This document shows, one piece after another, positions 26,835 to 32,493 of a stretch of DNA of 39,410 nucleotides; the first letter of the stretch is position 1; each line of letters opens with the position of its first letter. Under the pieces are notes generated by a model that saw nothing but the letters and a program-made list of their open reading frames with translations, was not told where the DNA came from and did not search any database. The translations under genes were made by a program, and so were the position numbers. Source of the DNA: an uncultured Pirellulaceae bacterium (GTDB lineage Bacteria; Planctomycetota; Planctomycetia; Pirellulales; Pirellulaceae); assembly GCA_938083195.1 (NCBI GenBank), contig CALKCK010000044.1, positions 1 to 39,410 on the forward strand, given 5' to 3'.

Positions 26835-26914
26835 AACAGCGTTTCAAAAAAACGTAGGAATCGGCTCAGTCAGTGAAAGGAGATGACCGCATCTCAATCA
26901 GAAGGTTAAGCAAT

Positions 26915-27790
26915 TTAAGAAATTAATTGTTCCGCTGCCGTGGTCACGATATCGCAGGCACCGGCGGATTTTAGCTTGGGGATAATTTCGGCGAGTTGTT
27001 TTCTCGGAATGGCGGCACGTACTGCGACCCAATCTGAGTTGCTTAGTGGCGATACCGTCGGTGTTCTCATCGATGGGAGGCAGTTTATTACGGATTCGAG
27101 ATTTTCTTGAGCAACATTCAAATCCATCATGACTCGCTTCCTTGCTTCGAGGACGGCTCTAATGACCATGGCGAAGTCCTCAATTCGATTCCGGATCTGA
27201 GGGTTGTCCATTGCGCTTTTCGAGGCATATAGTCGTGTGGAGGAAGTCATGATTTCGTCAATGATGTGCAACCCATTCGCTCGTAGCGTCGAGCCGGTAG
27301 CGGTGTTGTCGATAATGCAATCGGCGTCTTCCGGTGGAAAAACTTCGGTGGCGCCAAAGGTTTGAAGAATATTTGCCTCGATACCTTGGCTGGCAACCCA
27401 GCGTTGAGCAATTTCAGGATACTCGGACGCGATGGTGATTTGTTTGTGGGGTAATTTTCCATCGACCAATAATTGGTGAGGAGCGGCTACGATCAATCTT
27501 ACGGGGTTGAGTTCAGTGTCGAGGAGCTCGTGAAGTTCGGTGCCGGTTTCCTGGATCCAGTCTTCGCCTGCAAAGCCAATATCTCTCGCCCCCGCAGCAA
27601 GCATGCTGATGACATTCCTTGGTTTGAGTATTTTTGCGTTAAAAAATGGGAGGGAGATATTTGGCCGATAACCGCGTTCGGATTGGCGGATCGAAATACC
27701 GGCTCCTTTTAAAAGATCGACGACTTGGTCAAACATTCGGCCTTTGGGAAGTGCCAAGCGGACAATCGAGGGATCAAGATTGGGCGACAT
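26915..27790 (-). CDS. hisG: ATP phosphoribosyltransferase HisG (long form)
   Basis: First and committed enzyme of histidine synthesis, joining ATP and PRPP; 291 residues. The length and the C-terminal region (about 215-290, VMMDLNVAQENLESVINCLPSM...ACDIVTTA) show the long form with its own regulatory ACT-like domain, so no HisZ is needed and direct feedback by histidine is expected. Motifs: ALPKGRMFDQV, the GARDIGFAGEDW segment, and the PRPP-binding loop with DNTATGSTLRANGL. AAAAGG lies 5 nt before the ATG. It is the first enzyme gene after the hisL leader; the U tract of the leader terminator ends 45 nt upstream. Confidence 0.96.
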   Translation of the reverse strand: MSPNLDPSIVRLALPKGRMFDQVVDLLKGAGISIRQSERGYRPNISLPFFNAKILKPRNVISMLAAGARDIGFAGEDWIQETGTELHELLDTELNPVRLIVAAPHQLLVDGKLPHKQITIASEYPEIAQRWVASQGIEANILQTFGATEVFPPEDADCIIDNTATGSTLRANGLHIIDEIMTSSTRLYASKSAMDNPQIRNRIEDFAMVIRAVLEARKRVMMDLNVAQENLESVINCLPSMRTPTVSPLSNSDWVAVRAAIPRKQLAEIIPKLKSAGACDIVTTAAEQLIS

Positions 27791-27835
27791 AGTAACCTTT
27801 TAAATTCTAATAAAGTTTAGGAGATGCTGCTGGAT

Positions 27836-27866
27836 AAAAAAAAACGCTGACCTTGTGGCCAGCGTT
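27836..27866 (-). terminator. his leader intrinsic terminator (attenuator)
   Basis: On the minus strand AACGCTGGCC (27857-27866) pairs with GGTCAGCGTT (27843-27852), a 10-bp stem with one G-U wobble and the tetraloop ACAA. It runs straight into nine T (27836-27844). It sits between the leader peptide and hisG, so it can stop transcription before the structural genes. This is the best intrinsic terminator in the window. Confidence 0.88.
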
Positions 27867-27897
27867 CTGTGTTTTGCAAATGCATTGTCAGATTAGT

Positions 27898-27946
27898 CCA
27901 CAACCGTCATCGAGGAGGATGGTGCAAATGGGAATGCGTGTTGTGG
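27898..27946 (-). promoter_or_regulatory. his attenuator competing stems (segments A and B)
   Basis: Segment A, CCACAAC (27940-27946, inside hisL codons 5-7), is the perfect complement of segment B, GTTGTGG (27898-27904, after the hisL stop). B can instead pair over 6 bp with CCACAA (27853-27858), the loop and inner stem of the terminator. A:B and B:C are exclusive. A ribosome stalled on the early His codons would cover A and free B to hinder the terminator. A further 5-bp option is CTGAC (27887-27891) with GTCAG (27847-27851) in the 3' arm. The pairings are seen; the mechanism is inferred. Confidence 0.6.
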
Positions 27947-27960
27947 TTTCTCTGAGGCAT
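27907..27960 (-). CDS. hisL: his operon leader peptide (17 aa, 5 His)
   Basis: Reading the minus strand from ATG at 27960 gives MPQRNHNTHSHLHHPPR and then TGA (27907-27909). Five of 17 codons are His (positions 6, 9, 11, 13, 14), a density not expected by chance directly upstream of hisG. By analogy with enterobacterial hisL, slow translation when charged tRNA-His is scarce would stall the ribosome here and change folding of the RNA. The ATG lies 7 nt after the -10 box, so the mRNA may begin with the start codon itself (leaderless). It has no separate ribosome binding site. Confidence 0.8.
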   Translation of the reverse strand: MPQRNHNTHSHLHHPPR

Positions 27961-27966
27961 GCCCTT

Positions 27967-27994
27967 ATCATACGCTTGCGTCGGGCGATGTCAA
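27967..27994 (-). promoter_or_regulatory. Promoter of the his operon
   Basis: On the minus strand a perfect -35 TTGACA (27989-27994) and a -10 TATGAT (27967-27972, one mismatch) are spaced by 16 bp. Transcription should begin at about 27960-27961, at the first base of the hisL start codon. Confidence 0.75.
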
Positions 27995-28037
27995 CGCTGT
28001 TTGGGAGGCTGGGCGGGGAATCTCGTGGGTGAACGAA

Positions 28038-29129
28038 TTACAGTAACCCAAGGTTGAATCTCAATTCGCCAACACTCTGATAACGCTCGCGGCGGCGAGC
28101 CGTGGTAGATTTTTCGATGATCTTCTTGAGGTTGTCTTCCTCTTGAAGGTCTGGGGTGAGGCGTGTCAGTAATTTGAGGATCTTTCCCAGAGAGTAAACG
28201 TCGGTTCGGTCGTCAATGAATTCGACGTTTTGGGTGTCGCTTTCTGGGGAGACAAATGGGTCCTTGCGTTGGAGAGGCTCAATGAGATCAAAGTGATAGC
28301 GGGAATCGAGGGTGAATCCAAAATCCGACACGATTGCTTGATAGTCTCCATAATTTTCGTTTAATTTCTCGGCCTCGGTTTGTTTGACCAAGTGAATGTT
28401 GTTGGGTGACAAATGCCGATGGACAACGTGTTTTGAGTGAGCGTGAAAAACAGCATTTACGATTTGCTTGATGATCGAGAGTGTTGTTGCATAATTGAAT
28501 TCAATTCGGTTTCGAGAAAGCGTGGTTAGCGTCGGATGCTGGAGGAGCGGTTTTGTAAGGAATAATTTTTTCTCATCCCAGCGCCCGTAATCTAAAACGG
28601 GCTGAATGTTTGGATGTTCCAACAGTTTTGATTTTTTACAGTCAAGGAAAAACTGTTGTGCATGGCGGTCGGTCGTTAACTTCGAGTCATGAGGGATTTT
28701 AATTGCTAAGAGGTCATGAGTTTCGTCGGTTCCTCCCGTGGCAGCACCCAGCGCACCGTAAACACAGCTAAAGTCACCTTCGCCGATTGCCCCAATGACT
28801 TGGTACCGGTTTTCTCCAAATTGAGTGGGGTCGAGTTGCTCGCTGCTGGGATTGTTGCGTACGGTGGAAAGGACGTCGTCGATTGTGCCTTGAATGGAAT
28901 CGAAGTTTTGATCTTCCGGGACAAGTAGTGTTTCTTCATTCATGAGTTGCGAAGCAGCAGACTCACGAAGCCCTTCTGCGATTGGACCAGGTTCCATCGC
29001 CTCAAGCTTGTCGATGCAAGATTCGCAGGACCCCAGATGTTCTGTGATTCTGTCGACATCGTTTGATGCGTCGATGCGTCCCTCGTTGAATTGGCGAAGA
29101 AGTTCTTCGGACGGGCAGGTTTCGATCAA
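28038..29129 (-). CDS. Zinc-finger Ser/Thr kinase-like protein, probable pseudokinase
   Basis: Protein of 363 residues beginning at TTG (29129); the next Met (residue 45) would cut off the N-terminal motif. Residues about 1-45 form an anti-sigma-like zinc finger (CPSEELLRQF... H31-x3-C35-x2-C38). Residues about 108-363 are a protein-kinase fold: Gly loop GAIGEGDFSCVYG (113-125), ATP-anchoring K144 in LAIKIP, and DFG motif at 269-271. The catalytic loop reads HRHLSPNN (237-244) where active kinases have HRDLKPxN: catalytic Asp is His239 and catalytic Lys is Ser241. The alpha-C Glu appears to be D163. It lies 68 bp after an ECF sigma gene, so it probably acts as that factor's partner or anti-sigma. 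No membrane helix. Confidence 0.8.
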   Translation of the reverse strand: MIETCPSEELLRQFNEGRIDASNDVDRITEHLGSCESCIDKLEAMEPGPIAEGLRESAASQLMNEETLLVPEDQNFDSIQGTIDDVLSTVRNNPSSEQLDPTQFGENRYQVIGAIGEGDFSCVYGALGAATGGTDETHDLLAIKIPHDSKLTTDRHAQQFFLDCKKSKLLEHPNIQPVLDYGRWDEKKLFLTKPLLQHPTLTTLSRNRIEFNYATTLSIIKQIVNAVFHAHSKHVVHRHLSPNNIHLVKQTEAEKLNENYGDYQAIVSDFGFTLDSRYHFDLIEPLQRKDPFVSPESDTQNVEFIDDRTDVYSLGKILKLLTRLTPDLQEEDNLKKIIEKSTTARRRERYQSVGELRFNLGLL

Positions 29130-29197
29130 GGTATTTTGTCTATTGAAAAGTTATTCGATGGTTTTGCAGCGCGCAGATTTTGATAGGAGGTATTTCT

Positions 29198-29827
29198 CTA
29201 AACTAAATCCTGAAACACACTTCTGATTTTAGCCAAGATGCGAGATTTGTTTTGGTAGACAATGTTGGGGGTTAAGTCCAATTCTTCCGCGACTTCCCGA
29301 GCAGGGCGGTGATCAATTACGACTCGTTTGAATGCGATACTCTGTGACTCAGAGTAATTCGCCTCAACCCATTGCATGATTCGAAAGAAAATTAATTTAC
29401 GAGTGTCGTCGTCGCCATCCTCTTCCGGGGCATCTAGGAGACTGCGACCTGAAGATGCATTATAGGGAATCTGATTCAATTGCAAATTCCAAAGTGTTCC
29501 CCCAATGGTTTGAGGCTTTCCCTTCCCCATCTGCTGAGTCCAGATGTAATTACGCGTAATGACGCGGAGCCATCCTCGGAAGGAACCCCCATTTTCACGG
29601 TATTGAAACGAGTCAATATTCTTTACCAGCTTGGTGAAGACTTCTTGGCAAACATTGTCAGCTTCAAACGGGCAATCAACACCGTAACGGCGAGCCCACC
29701 GCTTAATTAAAGGGGCGTAAAGAGAAAAAACCAGTTCCCAGGCGACCGGTTCGTTTGCCTTAGCTTGCTGAATCAAATTGAATTGAGTCGCAATGTCGCT
29801 CGAGGAATGATCTTTTGGTTCAGTCAT
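29198..29827 (-). CDS. ECF-type RNA polymerase sigma factor
   Basis: Protein of 209 residues. I use the ATG at 29827; a TTG codon directly before it also opens the frame. The sigma-2 region (about 25-95) includes EADNVCQEVFTKLVKNIDSF and FRGWLRVITRNYIW, and the sigma-4 helix-turn-helix (about 155-205) includes PAREVAEELDLTPNIVYQNKSRILAKIR. A linker of about 45 residues rich in Asp and Glu separates them; there is no sigma-3, as in ECF factors. It is followed by the zinc-finger kinase-like gene. In planctomycetes such sigma factors are often paired with Ser/Thr kinases. Its target promoters are not evident here. Confidence 0.88.
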   Translation of the reverse strand: MTEPKDHSSSDIATQFNLIQQAKANEPVAWELVFSLYAPLIKRWARRYGVDCPFEADNVCQEVFTKLVKNIDSFQYRENGGSFRGWLRVITRNYIWTQQMGKGKPQTIGGTLWNLQLNQIPYNASSGRSLLDAPEEDGDDDTRKLIFFRIMQWVEANYSESQSIAFKRVVIDHRPAREVAEELDLTPNIVYQNKSRILAKIRSVFQDLV

Positions 29828-29943
29828 CAAATTTTGTTGAACGGAGTCATCGTAAGATGAGGCTGTTGGGGGCCGCGGTTTATTGGTTGGGAATTAAATT
29901 TCGAAATTGCATCTCAACCGATCCCCAAGTCTACCATAACCAA

Positions 29944-29963
29944 GCCCTGCGTTTTGGCGGGGC
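29944..29963. terminator. Hairpin between SUFU-like gene and sigma gene
   Basis: Arms 29944-29950 and 29957-29963 pair over 7 bp (one G-T wobble) with a 6-nt loop. It lies about 78 bp beyond the SUFU-like gene's stop and 117 bp before the sigma gene. There is no T run on the minus strand, so termination is only a possibility. Confidence 0.3.
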
Positions 29964-30040
29964 AATTATTAAATTTGCCAAAATATTAACCAAAGTTGTC
30001 GAGTAATCGCGAGTGTTTTGTACTGCTTTCTACGCTCCTA

Positions 30041-31210
30041 TTAATAAATATCAGTCGCAGTAAGCTCGCCAGATTGGAGGCCCTGTTGTTGGGATTCAGT
30101 GATTGGAACCATCCACAATCTATTGACGGGGTCATTGCGGTAGGTGTTGGTTGTTTCAATGGTGCGCAGATTGGGAAGGTATTGAGTTTCATGGACTAGC
30201 AATGCACTGTTGCATCCGGGAACGACATCGGAGAACGCACAGGTATGGCCCGGCCCGAGCCATGTAAATTGACTCCACGGGTAGTTGGCTAATCCGCTGA
30301 GTCTTTGCGTAGCCAACTCAATTTTTTTATCGTTGGCTTCCGAATTATCAGTTTGAAGATGAGTTAACTTGATTGCCAATTCGATCCGGCGATAGAGTCC
30401 GGGTGTGTCCGAAAATAGCTCAACAGCAGGTTGGGGGCAGACTGACATGCCCACGGTCGCAATGATGGTTTCAGACGCGCTGGAGTACCGAACGATGCCG
30501 CAAGGTGGGAAACGGTTTTCGCCAACTGAAAAATATTCACGTTGGGTGGTTTCAGGTTCAGTGAAAAAGTGACGATCAAAATCTTCCAACAAAGATGGTT
30601 GGAGTTCAGCAAAGGGCGTCTTGTTTGTTTCCATTGCAATTTCAGAGTTTCGATCGGTCGCTGATTGCTGTTTCCAAGCGAGCCAAAATTGATCGGCATT
30701 TTCGATTCGTTGGCGGAGTTTTGGATTGTCGGGCATTGGCCAGCAGAGTGGGCTCTCTACGGCACATTCGTGAGCGTATCCATGAAACCCCTCCAGCCCG
30801 CTCCATGGGGGGATGACTGCAAGAATCACAGGTTCTTTGCCCGGCAATGATTCGAGGAGTGCTGCGCCATTGCCTTCTTCGAACCAGACGATCCGAAGAT
30901 CTTCGCTTTTGGGGAGTATTTGCCCTTCGCGGTGGATGCAAAGGTTACGGGGGAGCATAGGCGAAATGCCCTGCCGCATTTGGGTTTCGTTGACGACGAG
31001 GGGCCCGAGGTCGAGGTTTCGAACCCAGCATGCACGGGTACCAAAGGCCGGTTTCTGAGTTGAATCTGTGGCAACGGGTTGATTTAGATAAAAATAAACT
31101 GCTTTATTGTCGTGCTGTACGATCGCGTCGAGAGTCCCGTACGGCGATGACTGAAACAGAAGGACGACGGGGTCATCGAGTCGATTATCTTCAGGGTTGG
31201 GTAAATTCAT
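30041..31210 (-). CDS. Suppressor-of-fused (SUFU)-domain-like protein
   Basis: Cytoplasmic-looking protein of 389 residues with no signal or membrane helix. The C-terminal half (about 215-389) resembles the SUFU domain by pattern: a helix with RRIELAIKLT, a LANYPW segment, WLGPGHTCAF, a hydrophobic strand ending in LLVHE, and the closing VNRLWMVPITESQQQGLQ, close to the PIT-x-x-E ending of that family. The N-terminal half is not recognised. Bacterial SUFU proteins are often immunity or interaction proteins, but nothing here points to a toxin. It is upstream of, and on the same strand as, the ECF sigma gene. Confidence 0.45.
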   Translation of the reverse strand: MNLPNPEDNRLDDPVVLLFQSSPYGTLDAIVQHDNKAVYFYLNQPVATDSTQKPAFGTRACWVRNLDLGPLVVNETQMRQGISPMLPRNLCIHREGQILPKSEDLRIVWFEEGNGAALLESLPGKEPVILAVIPPWSGLEGFHGYAHECAVESPLCWPMPDNPKLRQRIENADQFWLAWKQQSATDRNSEIAMETNKTPFAELQPSLLEDFDRHFFTEPETTQREYFSVGENRFPPCGIVRYSSASETIIATVGMSVCPQPAVELFSDTPGLYRRIELAIKLTHLQTDNSEANDKKIELATQRLSGLANYPWSQFTWLGPGHTCAFSDVVPGCNSALLVHETQYLPNLRTIETTNTYRNDPVNRLWMVPITESQQQGLQSGELTATDIY

Positions 31211-31341
31211 TAAATTGTTCGCGCGAGGAGCTTACGCTGATTAGATGGTGAAAATGTTTAGTTTTTACAGAATGACTCTAACTTGTGCTCGAATCGAAAC
31301 TTGGAACTGGAATCAGAGGTACAATTTACACTTGGCCCCGG

Positions 31342-31371
31342 TTATCGCACAGGCTGAACTCGTTTTATAAT
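31342..31371 (+). promoter_or_regulatory. Candidate promoter of the ABC exporter operon
   Basis: A perfect -10 TATAAT (31366-31371) lies 65 bp before the ABC ATPase start, with a weak -35 TTATCG (31342-31347) at 18-bp spacing. Confidence 0.35.
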
Positions 31372-31435
31372 CAGCGGTAAACTAATTGCGGTTAGACTTT
31401 TTTGAAGCAAAATTTTGATCTTTGACGGTAGGCGA

Positions 31436-32437
31436 ATGATAAAGGACTCAACAGTTAACGAGCTATCTCCCAAAATTCCGGCGATTGAGGCCACTGGGCT
31501 TAGTAAAATATATTCCGAGGGCGTCGTCTTTAAAAAGCGGTTTCAAGCCCTCACGGATGTCTCGTTTCAAGTAAATCAAGGAGAAATCTTTGGTTTGCTG
31601 GGGCCTAATGGCGCCGGCAAGACAACTTTCATCAAGATTCTTTTGGGCATTATTCGCAAGAGTGCCGGTTCGGCCGAATTGATGGGTTTGAGTGCCGGCT
31701 CCAGATCGGCCCGACGGCTGGTGGGCTATTTGCCTGAGCATCTTCGAATCCCGCCTCATCTCACAGGTTTTTCCGCGTTGGAGTGTTATGGCAACTTAAG
31801 TAACATTCCGACCGCTGAGATTCGTAAAAAGCAAGATCGAGTCATTGAGATGGTCGGTTTGACAGGTCGTGCTAAGGATCGATGTCGGAAATATTCTAAA
31901 GGGATGTTGCAAAAGCTTGGACTAGCCCAGGCGTTACTTCACAATCCAAAACTGTTGATTCTTGATGAGCCGACTGACGGGCTCGACCCCCGGGCGCGTG
32001 CTGACGTTCGAAATATTATTCGTAACTTAAAAAATGAGGGTGTGACCATTTTTCTGAACAGTCACATTCTCCAGGAGGTCGAAATGGTTTGCGATCGCGT
32101 TGCGATCTTGAATCAGGGGGCTCTGAAGTATTGCGGACCTGTTTCGGAAATTGGAGGGTTCGTTCAGAAGCTTTCAGGAGTTGAAGGGAATCTTATCACA
32201 GTGGAATTAGATATCTCCGGTGAACCGACCGCCATTCATCAGGCGATGGAAGGAGAGGAATTTAGCATCTTATCAAAATCCGAGGTTGGTGATTTTTCCG
32301 TCAAGGTAACCCTTGCCGACCAAGATGCTTTGGATGCCTTGATCGATCGAATTAGAGGCAATGGGGTTAGTTTGTTGAGAATGAAAAGACAAGAATCGTC
32401 GTTGGAAGATGCGTTCTTAAAAATTGTCTCGGAGTAA
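31436..32437 (+). CDS. ABC transporter ATP-binding protein (ABC-2 exporter)
   Basis: ATPase of 333 residues. ATG 31436 is preceded by GGTAGG; an in-frame TTG at 31415 is less likely. Motifs: Walker A GPNGAGKT (56-63), signature YSKGMLQKLGLAQAL, Walker B LLILDEPTDGLDP, H-loop in LNSHILQEVE. The YSKGM signature and C-terminal extension (about 240-333, VEGNLITVELDISGE...) are of the NatA/CcmA-type exporter ATPases. It pairs with the ABC-2 permease beginning 57 bp downstream. The substrate is unknown. Confidence 0.92.
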   Translation: MIKDSTVNELSPKIPAIEATGLSKIYSEGVVFKKRFQALTDVSFQVNQGEIFGLLGPNGAGKTTFIKILLGIIRKSAGSAELMGLSAGSRSARRLVGYLPEHLRIPPHLTGFSALECYGNLSNIPTAEIRKKQDRVIEMVGLTGRAKDRCRKYSKGMLQKLGLAQALLHNPKLLILDEPTDGLDPRARADVRNIIRNLKNEGVTIFLNSHILQEVEMVCDRVAILNQGALKYCGPVSEIGGFVQKLSGVEGNLITVELDISGEPTAIHQAMEGEEFSILSKSEVGDFSVKVTLADQDALDALIDRIRGNGVSLLRMKRQESSLEDAFLKIVSE

Positions 32438-32493
32438 AGATCCGAGATTTAATTGACGCTTACTTCGATTTATCAAATTATAGAAAGTTCCTA

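Noticed and set aside
27843..27866. Reading the hisG-proximal terminator as the end of the kinase-like gene only
   Set aside because: A strong promoter and the His-rich leader lie between the kinase gene and this terminator, so it belongs to the his transcript, although it would also stop read-through.
27886..27972. Second leader frame (ATG inside the -10 box) rich in Thr and Ile codons
   Set aside because: Its start codon overlaps the -10 element and would not be transcribed. The His-rich frame fits the operon, and the Thr/Ile content is a by-product of the overlapping frame.
30364..31251. Several plus- and minus-strand frames overlapping the SUFU-like gene
   Set aside because: They are shadows of the 389-residue frame, which alone has coherent protein features.
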